A stretch of 64,000 nt of DNA. It comes from Nocardiopsis metallicus. GTDB lineage: Bacteria; Actinomycetota; Actinomycetes; Streptosporangiales; Streptosporangiaceae. This document shows positions 8,919 through 16,821 of this stretch, one piece after another. A program made the translations under genes and the position numbers. The notes under the pieces are model-generated. The model was not told where the DNA came from. It did no database searches and saw only the letters and a program-made list of their open reading frames with translations. The stretch is taken from assembly GCF_014201115.1 (NCBI RefSeq), contig NZ_JACHDO010000001.1:3534001-3598000 (forward strand), in the 5' to 3' direction. Each line of letters starts with the position of its first letter. The stretch's first letter is position 1.

Positions 8919-9374
8919 GTGGAGGCCCAACGTCTGCCGCTGAACCAGATGCGCGCCTCGGACACCGAGCGGGACCTGACGGTCGACCGTCTCGCGGTGG
9001 CGTTCTCCGAGGGCCGTCTGGACCACGAGGAGTACGAGCGCCGGGTGGGCGCCGCACTCACCTCGGTCCTGGTCGGTGAGCTCCGCACGCTCACCGCCGA
9101 CCTCCCCGGACCCGAGAGCCCGATCCCGCTGCCCAGGCCGCACCTGGAACGCAGCACCGCCCCCGAGCCGAGGGTCGCTCCCGTGCCCTGGGAGGAGTGG
9201 GGTGACGAGTGGCGCTGGTGGCTGGGTGTGGCCGGAGTGCTGACCGGTGTGTGGGCCGTGGCCAGCCTGCTCGGCGGTGAACTGGTGCCGTACTGGCCAC
9301 TGGTCCCCCTGGGCATCTGGGCGGCCGTGCTGCTGGCCTCCGCCATCTGGCCCAGCGAGGAGAACCCGCCCTGA
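8919..9374 (+). CDS. DUF1707 domain membrane protein
   Basis: The 151-residue protein begins with a DUF1707 (SHOCT-like) domain: MRASDTERDLTVDRLAVAF, SEGRLDHEEYERRVGAAL and TLTADLPGP. An acidic Pro-rich linker follows, then two closely spaced hydrophobic segments (WWLGVAGVLTGVWAVASLL and YWPLVPLGIWAAVLLASA), suggesting a hairpin in the membrane. The function is unknown; the domain is common in actinomycete membrane proteins. GTG at 8919 was chosen because it begins the conserved region. The upstream G-rich stretch could serve as a ribosome-binding site, and an in-frame alternative start lies at 8835. The gene converges on the DUF3145 gene. Confidence 0.85.
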   Translation: MEAQRLPLNQMRASDTERDLTVDRLAVAFSEGRLDHEEYERRVGAALTSVLVGELRTLTADLPGPESPIPLPRPHLERSTAPEPRVAPVPWEEWGDEWRWWLGVAGVLTGVWAVASLLGGELVPYWPLVPLGIWAAVLLASAIWPSEENPP

Positions 9375-9409
9375 GCACCGCCCCGCGCACGCGGGGCTCG
9401 GCCCACCAG

Positions 9410-9441
9410 CGGAGGGTGCCCGGAACCCGGTGCACCCTCCG
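9410..9441. terminator. Bidirectional hairpin between DUF1707 and DUF3145 genes
   Basis: Arms CGGAGGGTGC (9410-9419) and GCACCCTCCG (9432-9441) pair perfectly around a 12-base loop that itself contains CCGG repeats. It lies between two convergent genes and could end both transcripts. Confidence 0.65.
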
Positions 9442-9452
9442 GTCAACGGCGG

Positions 9453-9947
9453 TCAGCCCACGGCGTGGAGCCAGCGAACGGGTGCGCCGTCGCCCGCGTA
9501 GCGGAAGGGTTCGAGCTCCTCGTCCCAGGCCCGGCCGGTGAGCCGGTCGAGTTCGGCGGCCAGGTCGGTGCCCTCGGCAGCGGCGGCGGCCATGGCCGCG
9601 CGCAGCCGCCCCTCCGGCACGAGGACCTCTCCGGCCGCGCTGGTGATGGCGGTGAACACACCGAGTGAGGGCGTATAGCTGTAACGCATACCGTCACAGC
9701 CGGGCGACCCCTCCTCGGTCACCTCGAAACGTAGGCGCTGCCACGCGTTCAGCGCGGAGGCCATCGCCCCCGCGGTCCCCGGCCTTCCCTGCCAGTTGAG
9801 CTCGGCACGGTGGTGGCCGGGTGCCGCCGGCTGGGCGACCCAGTCGAGTTTCACGGGTACTCCAACAACACCCGCGACCGCCCACTCGACGTGTGGGCAC
9901 AGCGCCGCGGGCGCGGAGTGGACGTACAAGACGCCACGTGCGGACAC
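9453..9947 (-). CDS. DUF3145 family protein
   Basis: The 164-residue protein matches the actinobacterial DUF3145 family along its whole length: GVLYVHSAPAALCPHVEWA at the start, then LNWQGRPGTAGAMASALNAW, RYSYTPSLGVFTAITSAAGE and the very conserved ending ELEPFRYAGDGAPVRWLHAV. The function is unknown. In Streptomyces this gene lies next to the fabD-fabH-acpP-fabF fatty-acid genes; those genes are not in this window. The start is GTG with AGGAGG four bases upstream, giving the family's normal length; the open frame continues upstream without similarity. Confidence 0.92.
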   Translation of the reverse strand: MSARGVLYVHSAPAALCPHVEWAVAGVVGVPVKLDWVAQPAAPGHHRAELNWQGRPGTAGAMASALNAWQRLRFEVTEEGSPGCDGMRYSYTPSLGVFTAITSAAGEVLVPEGRLRAAMAAAAAEGTDLAAELDRLTGRAWDEELEPFRYAGDGAPVRWLHAVG

Positions 9948-10154
9948 CGAACCTCCTGATACGAACGAGTGCGCTTCCCCGACGCCCTCGTACCCGAGAA
10001 GGTTGCATACCCGCCTGAATGCCTTTTGCCCCATTGTGCCCCAAGGGCACCCTGAGAACCATCTCGCACGCTGGTATTTTCCAGCGTTCCCACCGCACCC
10101 GGAGCGACCAGAGATTAGCGTGTACCACAGGCGACGACAGGGAGTCTGATCATA

Positions 10155-10847
10155 GTGGTGGCGGATGTGCCAGACCAGCCGCATGATGACATCCACCCTC
10201 CGGAACCACAGGAGGAAACCACCCATCCGGGCAGTTCAGGGTATGTATCCACCTCTTTTTTGCCGGTTCCGGCCACAACCGGCCCCGAGCACTCCCCACC
10301 GCCGGAGCAGTCCCCCGCCCCCGACCCCTCCTCGCTGAGTGACACCGAGCTCGTCCGGGCCGCACGCGAGGGGAGCGCGGACGCCTGGGAGGCCATCGTC
10401 GACCGCTACCTGAGCCTGGTGAACGGCATCGCCCGGTCCTACCGGCTCTCTCAGCAGGACCGCGAGGACGCCACGCAGACGGTCTGGCTCACTCTCAACC
10501 AGAACCTGACCCGACTGCACTCCCCGCAGCAGCTCGCCGCCTGGCTGCACCGGACCACGCGCTCCGCCTGCAACCGCCAGCGCGCGCAGCGGCAGCGCTT
10601 TCCACCGATCGACCCCCAGGACCTGGACGAGCGCCCCCAGTGCCAGGACGGCCCCGAGGACCAGTACCTCGCCAAGGAGACGCACACCGAACTCTTCCAG
10701 GCCATCCGGGAACTCCCCGACCCGGCCGACCGCAGGGTGGCACAGCAGTACCTCGACGACTCACCCGATGCCGCACCGATCTCCCACCGGACCAGCGCGA
10801 GGGAGCGACGGCGACTGATCCGTCAGCTGCGCCGCTCACTGCGGTAG
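10155..10847 (+). CDS. Sigma-70 family (ECF-like) RNA polymerase sigma factor
   Basis: The 230-residue product has a disordered, Pro-rich N-terminal stretch of about 60 residues, then a clear sigma region 2: LVRAAREGSADAWEAIVDRY, YRLSQQDREDATQTVW and LAAWLHRTTRSACNRQRAQR. The C-terminal part keeps the region-4 start (IRELPDPADRRVAQQYLDD), but the usual helix-turn-helix is replaced by a short basic tail (TSARERRRLIRQLRRSLR). It may be a divergent promoter-recognition helix. GTG at 10155 or 10158 is preceded by GGGAG. The gene is 51 bases upstream of a small gene that precedes a CHAT protease gene on the same strand; this arrangement recurs in actinomycetes (family knowledge, not checked here). 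Confidence 0.85.
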   Translation: MVADVPDQPHDDIHPPEPQEETTHPGSSGYVSTSFLPVPATTGPEHSPPPEQSPAPDPSSLSDTELVRAAREGSADAWEAIVDRYLSLVNGIARSYRLSQQDREDATQTVWLTLNQNLTRLHSPQQLAAWLHRTTRSACNRQRAQRQRFPPIDPQDLDERPQCQDGPEDQYLAKETHTELFQAIRELPDPADRRVAQQYLDDSPDAAPISHRTSARERRRLIRQLRRSLR

Positions 10848-10898
10848 ATCCGCGCAGCGCAAGAGAACAGCGAACCAACCGAAAGGCGTGCGTGAACC

Positions 10899-11348
10899 GT
10901 GCGGAACAAGGATGCGGACCCCGCCCAGGACCGAGCCGGGCGGGCCGCCGCCCTGGCCGCCTTCGACCGCTCCGTGGACGGCGCCCGTGCGGCCAGAACC
11001 GCCAGATACACCGTGCCCTCCCCCGAGCAACCGCTCCACCGTGATCACGACGGCATCGCACCGGTCGTCCTTCGCTTCGACATGGAAGGGATCCACCTGG
11101 ACCTCCAGGTCCAGCCGTGCGGCGGCCACAGCGCACTCTCCGGTCTGGTCAGCGGCGATTTCGACCACGTGGAAGTCCACCTGAGGCGCCCCGACCGCAC
11201 ACTGCGCCTCTTCGTCGGAGCAGACGGCCGGTTCGATGCCGCCGACCTCTCCCCCGGGCCGCTGTCCCTGGCGGTGGAGCGCCCAGGACACCCCCTCACC
11301 GTGACCGAGTGGTTCACCACCTCGGTCGCCCAGCAGCAAACGCTCTGA
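10899..11348 (+). CDS. Small beta-rich protein linked to the CHAT gene
   Basis: The 149-residue protein starts at GTG 51 bases after the sigma-like gene. Residues 1-45 are charged and Ala-rich. The rest is a run of short strands with turns (HLDLQVQPCGG, SGDFDHVEVHLRRPD, RLFVGADGRF, LSPGPLSLAVE) in a pattern like carboxypeptidase-regulatory or other Ig-like beta-sandwich domains. No signal peptide or catalytic motif is visible. Its position between a sigma-like gene and a TPR-CHAT gene suggests that it is an adaptor or a protease target, which is an inference. The ribosome-binding site is weak, so translation may be coupled to the upstream gene. A GAGAGCGCTCTC palindrome overlaps its stop codon. 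Confidence 0.75.
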   Translation: MRNKDADPAQDRAGRAAALAAFDRSVDGARAARTARYTVPSPEQPLHRDHDGIAPVVLRFDMEGIHLDLQVQPCGGHSALSGLVSGDFDHVEVHLRRPDRTLRLFVGADGRFDAADLSPGPLSLAVERPGHPLTVTEWFTTSVAQQQTL

Positions 11349-11358
11349 GAGCGCTCTC
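11347..11358. promoter_or_regulatory. Palindrome overlapping the stop before the CHAT gene
   Basis: GAGAGCGCTCTC is a perfect 12-bp palindrome that begins inside the TGA stop of the beta-rich protein and is followed by 280 bases without a gene before the CHAT start. It resembles the element at 3364-3377. It may be an operator for a separate CHAT transcript or a small RNA hairpin; neither is proven. Confidence 0.35.
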
Positions 11359-11637
11359 CGCGGGGCCCTCCGGGCCTGCCCGGCTTCGCGGTGAGCTTCG
11401 GTGCGAGCCAGGCGAGGCGGACCGGACACCCGCGGTTCCGGGGCCGGAAAACGGATGAGACCCGAATCCAGTTTGGTACACGCGTCAACCCGTGACCCCT
11501 TGTCCGCCTCCGTCACGGTTGACCCCGTTTCGCAGCTGGTCAGTTGTCCACAGGTGGGCACAGGCCCCTCCCGTTCGGGCAAATCCGCTGCTATCACTTG
11601 AGTTGACCGGCCCCCTGGCGAAAGAAGGCCGCCGGAC

Positions 11638-13974
11638 GTGCTCCCCAGCGCAACTCCAGTCCCTGAGTCCGAGCCCCCTCTCCGGGGCACCGAGAACCCG
11701 GCCCTGGAGGCGGGTGGTCGGGCCTTGCTCTCCCGGGTCACGCAGGGGGTGCAGCTGGCCCGGAGAGGGCGCTTCGAGGAGACCGTCGAGATCCTCGACG
11801 ACACCCGGAAGCATCTGCGCGGGCACCCCGTCGCCGAACTCGCACCCGTTCTGCCCGGGATCCTCACCGACCTCGGGCTGGCCCAGGTCCTGTGCGGCCG
11901 CTTCGGCCAGGCCGAGGACCACCTCAACGAGGCCCGGGACCTGGCCGACGCGCGCTGCCTCCCACTGCTCGGACTGGTGGCCCGGCACAACCTGGGCTGT
12001 CTGGACCTGTACCGGGGCGACACCGCCGAGGCCATCACCACCTTCCACGAACTCGCACACCAGATGCCCGCTGACCGCCAGGAACCCCTGCGCGTGGATC
12101 TGGCCGAGGCGTACCTCTCGGTGGGGTTGGTGGAGGAGGCCGGGCGCACACTCGCGGAGGCCCCCTGGCGCAGCGGCGGGGACGGGACCGCGGTCGCCCT
12201 GTTGGAGGCCAAGTACCGGTTCCTGGACGGCGACCGCCAAGGTGCGCTCCACCTGACCCAACGGGTTCTCGAGGGTCTGGGGCCGAGCTCCCTCTGGTAC
12301 GGCGTGGCCCACCGGCTGAAACGGGTCGCGCTGGAGTCCGCCGACAGCCGCACCCCCGTCCAGCGGGCCAAGGACCATCTGGAGCTCCGCACCCCCGCCG
12401 TGTCACAGCCGCGGCCTCCCGCCGAACACCGCGACCCCACGCACCCGTTCGCCACAGGACACCTGGCCTCCTCCGAGACGGCCTCGACGGTGGCGGCCCC
12501 GGAACCGGGGACGGACTCCGGGCCCGGAGACGGAAGCGGGCCGGCGGGGAATCCCGGGCCGGAAGAGGCCGGACACCGCAATGCCTGGGACTCCGCCGGA
12601 ACGCAGGGGAGGTTGTCGGACGCCCGTCGGGCGCTGGAACGGTTCCGCGGGGCGGGTGCCGGGACGGGGGCGTTGGCCCCCGGGCCCTGGCTCGGGGCCG
12701 CCGCCCGCGATCCCCACGTGGTGCGGGCCGGTTTGGAGAGCGCCCTCCAGGCCGGTGACCCCGCTACCGCCCTGGAATGGGCAGAGCTGGACCGTACCTG
12801 GTCCGAGGGGCTGATTCCCGAGCTGGGGGCTTGCGAGGACCCCGAGGTACGGGAACTGACCGGGCGCTACCGCGATGCTCTGGAGAACGGCGGCGGCCCC
12901 GCCGCCAGCGCCTACGCGCGGCGTTGGGAGTCCGCGCAGTGGCGGCTGCCGCCAGGTGCGGCCGGACGGCCCCGGGAACACCCCGGGCCGGTTCTGGAGC
13001 CGCTGTTGAGCAACCTCCACGGCCGGGCGTTCGTTCACTACACCGTGGCGGGCGCCGAGGCAGTGGCCCTGGTGGCCGTGGACGGGAAGGTGCACCAACG
13101 CTGCGTCGGGCCCCTCAAGCGGGTCCGTCGCACACTTCGCGCGTTCACCCACGAACTCTCCGGCCCCCTGCCCCTCGGCCGCTCCACCGAGGCGGTCGAC
13201 GTGTGCGCGACGCCACCGTCGGTCACGGGTCGGGCACCGACACGCCCGGGGGCCGAACCCGGGGGCGTGGCCGCGGCACTCGTCTCGGACACCCTGCTCG
13301 GTCCGCTCCTGCCCCTGATCGGGGAGCGGCCCCTGGTGGTGACCGGCGGCTCCTACCTGGATGACCTGCCCTGGGGGCTGCTCCCCGCCCTGCGGGGGCG
13401 GCCGGTGCGCCTGGTCCCCACGGCGCGCTCCTGGGCTGAGCCACCGCCCGCCAGGAGCGGCGGGGGACGGGTTCTGCTGGCGTGCGGGCCGCCACCCGGT
13501 GAGGCCCGGGAGGAGGTAGCGGCGCTGGCCGGGGTCCACTCGGGTGCGAAGGTCCTGGAGCAGGCGCGCCGGGGACCGCTCCTGGCCGAGCTCGCCCGTG
13601 CGGACCTGGCCCACCTCGCCGGGCACGGTCGGGCCGGCACGGGCACACCCATGCTCTCCCGGCTGCAACTGTGCGACGGTCCGCTGCTCGCCTGTGACCT
13701 GTTCCCGTTGCCGTCGGCCCCGGCTCTGGTGGTGCTGTCCGCCTGCTGGGGCGGACACGGTTTCGGCGGGTCCGGCGGGCGGCCGAGCGGGTTCGTGGGC
13801 GCGCTGCTGGCCCGGGGCACCCGCACCGTGGTGGCCAGTCCGCTTCCGGTGGACGACAAGAGAACAGGGGCGGCCATGCAGGGCTTCCACCGGGCGGTCC
13901 GGGCGGGGACCGATGTGTCCGAGGCCGTGTCCGAGCACCTCGGACACATCGGTTTCTGCTGTTACGGAACCTGA
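11638..13974 (+). CDS. TPR-CHAT domain protein (caspase-like protease)
   Basis: The 778-residue product has tetratricopeptide-like helical pairs in residues 20-240 (for example GVQLARRGRFEETVEILDD and LVARHNLGCLDLYRGDTAEA), a low-complexity Pro/Gly-rich linker around 250-330, a second helical stretch, and a C-terminal CHAT domain from about residue 460. The CHAT core shows VVTGGSYLDDLPWGLLPAL, the catalytic-type His663 in LAHLAGHGRAG and Cys703 in VVLSACWGG, followed by FVGALLARGTRTVVASPLPV. CHAT proteins are bacterial relatives of caspases and separases that cleave partner proteins. The TPR part is the likely recognition or sensing half. It has a GTG start with an AAGAAGG ribosome-binding region. 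It ends before a strong hairpin and converges on the metallo-hydrolase. Confidence 0.92.
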   Translation: MLPSATPVPESEPPLRGTENPALEAGGRALLSRVTQGVQLARRGRFEETVEILDDTRKHLRGHPVAELAPVLPGILTDLGLAQVLCGRFGQAEDHLNEARDLADARCLPLLGLVARHNLGCLDLYRGDTAEAITTFHELAHQMPADRQEPLRVDLAEAYLSVGLVEEAGRTLAEAPWRSGGDGTAVALLEAKYRFLDGDRQGALHLTQRVLEGLGPSSLWYGVAHRLKRVALESADSRTPVQRAKDHLELRTPAVSQPRPPAEHRDPTHPFATGHLASSETASTVAAPEPGTDSGPGDGSGPAGNPGPEEAGHRNAWDSAGTQGRLSDARRALERFRGAGAGTGALAPGPWLGAAARDPHVVRAGLESALQAGDPATALEWAELDRTWSEGLIPELGACEDPEVRELTGRYRDALENGGGPAASAYARRWESAQWRLPPGAAGRPREHPGPVLEPLLSNLHGRAFVHYTVAGAEAVALVAVDGKVHQRCVGPLKRVRRTLRAFTHELSGPLPLGRSTEAVDVCATPPSVTGRAPTRPGAEPGGVAAALVSDTLLGPLLPLIGERPLVVTGGSYLDDLPWGLLPALRGRPVRLVPTARSWAEPPPARSGGGRVLLACGPPPGEAREEVAALAGVHSGAKVLEQARRGPLLAELARADLAHLAGHGRAGTGTPMLSRLQLCDGPLLACDLFPLPSAPALVVLSACWGGHGFGGSGGRPSGFVGALLARGTRTVVASPLPVDDKRTGAAMQGFHRAVRAGTDVSEAVSEHLGHIGFCCYGT

Positions 13975-13995
13975 GGTACCGGTGCGGTGGCGATG

Positions 13996-14027
13996 CCCGG
14001 GTCCCGCGCGGTCACGCGGGACCCGGG
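13996..14027. terminator. Hairpin terminator after the CHAT gene
   Basis: Perfect 13-base arms (13996-14008 CCCGGGTCCCGCG and 14015-14027) are separated by six bases, 21 bases after the CHAT stop and before the end of the convergent metallo-hydrolase gene. Confidence 0.72.
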
Positions 14028-14111
14028 TGCGCGCAAGCAGGTGCGGCGGGAGTCTGGTTCACAGGATCGCCACTGCCCGTGTCACCGGCCCGGGCACCGC
14101 TCGTGGCGGCG

Positions 14112-14765
14112 CTACCAGCCGCGCTCGCGCCACTGGGCGAGCGCGGGGCGCTCGGCTCCGAGCGTGGTGTCCTTGCCGTGCCCGGGGTAGACCCACGTGT
14201 CGTCGGCCAGGGCGCCGAAGACCCGCTCCGACACGTCAGCGAACAGGGTCTGGAAGTCGGAGTCGGACCAGGTCTTACCGACCCCGCCCGGGAAGAGGCT
14301 GTCACCGGTGAACAGGTGGGTGTGCCCCTCGGGGTCGTCGTAGCGCAGGGCGATCGACCCGGGCGTGTGGCCGCGCAGGTGGATGACCGTCAGTACGCAG
14401 TCCCCGACGGGAACGGTGCCACCGTGGGTGACGGGCTCGTCCACCGACACCGGCAGCTCATCGGCGTCGTCGGGGTGGGCGACCGTGCGGGCACCGGTCT
14501 GGCCGACGATCTCGGCCAGGGCCTGCCAGTGGTCCTGGTGGCGGTGGGTGGTGACCACGCGGGTCAGCCCGTCCTCGCCGATCAGATCCAGGATCCGGTC
14601 GGGTTCGGCCGCCGCGTCGATGAGGACCGCCTCACCCGTGCTCCGGCAACGGAGGAGGTAGGCGTTGTTGTCCATCGGGCCCACGGCCAGCTTGGTGATC
14701 GTCAGATGCGGTAGTTGGCGCAGGTCGGCGGGACCGCCGACCCTGGTATCTCCGGAGTAGCTCAC
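14112..14765 (-). CDS. MBL-fold metallo-hydrolase (glyoxalase II-like)
   Basis: The 217-residue protein shows the metallo-beta-lactamase fold metal ligands: THRHQDHWQA (HxHxDH), LRGHTPGSIALRY, TGDSLFPGGVGKTW and WVYPGHGKDTT. The start LTITKLAVGPMDNNAYLLRC and the length match small glyoxalase II-like hydrolases that cleave thioesters; in actinomycetes the thiol is commonly mycothiol, but the substrate is not shown here. GTG at 14765 gives the family's normal N-terminus. Upstream of it there is no convincing ribosome-binding site, so it may be leaderless. The gene lies 209 bases downstream of the enoyl-CoA hydratase on the same strand and is convergent with the CHAT gene. Confidence 0.88.
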   Translation of the reverse strand: MSYSGDTRVGGPADLRQLPHLTITKLAVGPMDNNAYLLRCRSTGEAVLIDAAAEPDRILDLIGEDGLTRVVTTHRHQDHWQALAEIVGQTGARTVAHPDDADELPVSVDEPVTHGGTVPVGDCVLTVIHLRGHTPGSIALRYDDPEGHTHLFTGDSLFPGGVGKTWSDSDFQTLFADVSERVFGALADDTWVYPGHGKDTTLGAERPALAQWRERGW

Positions 14766-14974
14766 CCGACCATTGTGGCCTGTCGCGAGGAGCGTACGAA
14801 CCCGGGTCGGACACCCGGTGACCCGGGCGTCCGACCTCCGCGGTGCCACGGCCCGCGCGAGGGCGTGCGGCGGCTCGGCGGCTTCAGCGTGTCGGGGACG
14901 CCGAACGGCCCGGATCACCCCGGGCGCGCACCAGTGAACGCGCTACTCACCGGGGCCTGGTCACTGAGCCCGGA

Positions 14975-15799
14975 TCACTGGGCCCAGCGCGGCGGACGCT
15001 TCTCGAAGAAGGCCATCCGTCCCTCCGCCGCGTCCTCCCCGGCGAAGAACTCGGCGGACAGCTCACCCATCCGGGTGAACGCCTCGGTCCGCCGGTCCGG
15101 TGCGGCCTGCGCACCGCCCCCGAGGTCGCCCAGGAGCTGTTTGGTGCGCGAGAGCGCCCTGGGAGCCGAACCCCGCAGGCCCTGCAGGACCGCGTCGACC
15201 GCGTGCTCCATCTCCCGGTCGGGGACGGCCTGGGTGATGAGTCCGGCCTTGGCCGCGGCGGAGGCGTCGAAGAGCTCGCCGGTGAGGAAGTAACGGCTGA
15301 GCTGACGGGAGTGCATCCGAGCGGAGACGGGAACGGAGATGATCGCCGGAACCACTCCGATGCGCACCTCGGTGAAGGCGAAGGTGGCGCTCTTGGGTGC
15401 GAGAGCGATATCCGCGGCGGCCACCAGACCGATCCCGCCCGCGCGCGCGGCGCCGTTGAGAACCGCGATCACCGGCTTGGGGCCGCCCATGATCTGTTCG
15501 AAGATCTCCGGGAGCTCCGGCGCGGGTTCGATCGGGGCGCCCTGGAGGGCGGCGCCGATCTCCTTGAGGTCGGCCCCGGCGCAGAACACCGGTCCGCCGC
15601 CGGTGAGAACGACCCCGCGGACCGCGTCGTCGGCCATGGCGTCGGCGAGGGCCTTGGAGAGTTCGGAACGCAGCCGTGCGGAGAGCGCGTTGCGGTTGCG
15701 TGGTGAGTCGAGGGTGATCGTGGCGATGGCACGGTCGACACTCAACCGCACGAGGGGAGCGTCGTCCGAGGGGTTCGGGGACGTCGGGTGCTGCGTCAT
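14975..15799 (-). CDS. Enoyl-CoA hydratase/isomerase family protein
   Basis: The 274-residue crotonase-fold protein has both oxyanion-hole segments (GPVFCAGADLKEIG and NGAARAGGIGLVAAADI), the acidic segment FAFTEVRIGVVPAIIS, and a C-terminal helix region ending FFEKRPPRW. It acts on acyl-CoA thioesters. The first of the two catalytic glutamates of classical hydratases is replaced (GGIGLVA rather than GGGCELA), while the second, in FTEVRIG, is kept. This matches the methylglutaconyl-CoA-hydratase-like branch often placed in leucine or isoprenoid degradation. The ATG is preceded by AGAAAGG at about 11 bases. No other acyl-CoA genes are adjacent. Confidence 0.88.
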   Translation of the reverse strand: MTQHPTSPNPSDDAPLVRLSVDRAIATITLDSPRNRNALSARLRSELSKALADAMADDAVRGVVLTGGGPVFCAGADLKEIGAALQGAPIEPAPELPEIFEQIMGGPKPVIAVLNGAARAGGIGLVAAADIALAPKSATFAFTEVRIGVVPAIISVPVSARMHSRQLSRYFLTGELFDASAAAKAGLITQAVPDREMEHAVDAVLQGLRGSAPRALSRTKQLLGDLGGGAQAAPDRRTEAFTRMGELSAEFFAGEDAAEGRMAFFEKRPPRWAQ

Positions 15800-16156
15800 C
15801 GCAGGCAGACCTTTCTCCGTTTGGACGCGCGCGGACCCGGTCACGGCGCGCGGTGACGCTGGTGGCTTGTGGCCGTGCGCGTCTCGCTTGTGGCGGTATG
15901 CACAAATCCGCCTTCAACAGTAGACACGCGGTTTGTTTCGGCACCAGGCCCCACGGCGCCGGATTGGTTAAGTCCGTGTCACGCGTGATCGCGCTTGTGT
16001 TACTTACACCACACGCTAGCGCTCTCGTTCACATCAGATCCCAGCCGCCCCGCCCAACACGAACGGGGCCGGTCGGCGGCCTCTGGAATCCGGAGTGCGC
16101 CGACCGGCCCCGCCGGAGTCTCGCTGCACGGCCCCCGCAACCCGGGCCGCCCCGGA
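15800..16156. other. Intergenic region with terminator, no recognised gene
   Basis: These 357 bases lie between two genes of the same strand. The half nearest the hydratase start is less GC-rich (around 15900-16040, with GTGTTACTTACACCACACG) and probably contains its promoter. The other half holds the strong hairpin listed at 16065-16111, which would end the DUF5998 transcript. Nothing else was recognised. Confidence 0.6.
16065..16111 (-). terminator. Hairpin terminator after the DUF5998 gene
   Basis: Perfect 14-base arms GGGGCCGGTCGGCG (16065-16078) and CGCCGACCGGCCCC (16098-16111) flank a 19-base loop. It lies about 45 bases downstream of the DUF5998 stop on the minus strand. Confidence 0.72.
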
Positions 16157-16753
16157 TCAGCGCCGAGTGGTGGCCGCGGACAGTGCCTCGGCGAAGTGCA
16201 GCATCGCGGTGACCGCGCCGGCCCCGTCGGCCGCCTCGCTGACCCTCAGGGTGAGGGGTTCGGCGGTGATGGCACCGGTGTAGCCGTGGTCGAGCTCGCA
16301 GCTCTCGTCGGCGCAGGCGGCGGGTTCGAGGTCGATGTGCGCGACCGCGCCCCAGTTCACCGACAGGTTGACGCTGAGCACCAGCTCGCTGGGCAGGCTG
16401 CCCGGCGTGTACTGGGCGGGGTTGGGCACGACACGGGTCAGGGCCACCGACTGGATGTTGCCCAGTTGGATGCTGTCGGTCGTGGTCGAGGCGTGTGAGG
16501 TCCCGCCCGGTTCGGTTGGTGGGTGCTCGTCGGTGTGGCACACGACGAGCCGGGTGGCGGTCAGCAGCATGACGGTGATGTGCCGCCGCATCTCCATGGC
16601 CGGGTCGAAGGTCGCCTCGTGGTGCACGATGAACGCCTCGGCGCCCTCCTCGCCCAGGGTGGTAGCGACGGCATCGATGACCAGTGCGGGGTAGTACCCG
16701 CTCCGCTCGATCTCCAGGCGCCAGTCCGTGGGCACGGCACGTGTTTTCCTCAT
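16157..16753 (-). CDS. DUF5998 family protein
   Basis: The 198-residue protein aligns by eye with the actinobacterial DUF5998 family: IERSGYYPALVIDAVATTLG, FIVHHEATFDPAMEMRRHIT, LVVCHTDEHPP, TRVVPNPAQYTPGSLP, LDLEPAACADESCELDHGYTG and LTLRVSEAADG. The function is unknown. The conserved Cys pair in AACADESCELDHG and the His-rich strand could bind metal, which is speculation. It is 68 bases downstream of the acetyltransferase fusion on the same strand, an order also remembered from Streptomyces. ATG at 16753 follows GAGAGGAGG by 12 bases. Confidence 0.87.
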   Translation of the reverse strand: MRKTRAVPTDWRLEIERSGYYPALVIDAVATTLGEEGAEAFIVHHEATFDPAMEMRRHITVMLLTATRLVVCHTDEHPPTEPGGTSHASTTTDSIQLGNIQSVALTRVVPNPAQYTPGSLPSELVLSVNLSVNWGAVAHIDLEPAACADESCELDHGYTGAITAEPLTLRVSEAADGAGAVTAMLHFAEALSAATTRR

Positions 16754-16821
16754 ACCCCTATCCTGCCTCCTCTCGGTGACAGTTCGCGACCGCCCGCCGA
16801 ATCGGGACACCCACTCCCTGA

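Noticed and set aside
12403..13947. A 514-codon minus-strand frame opposite the CHAT gene
   Set aside because: It mirrors the CHAT gene, is Arg/Gly/Pro-rich and has no domain or ribosome-binding site.
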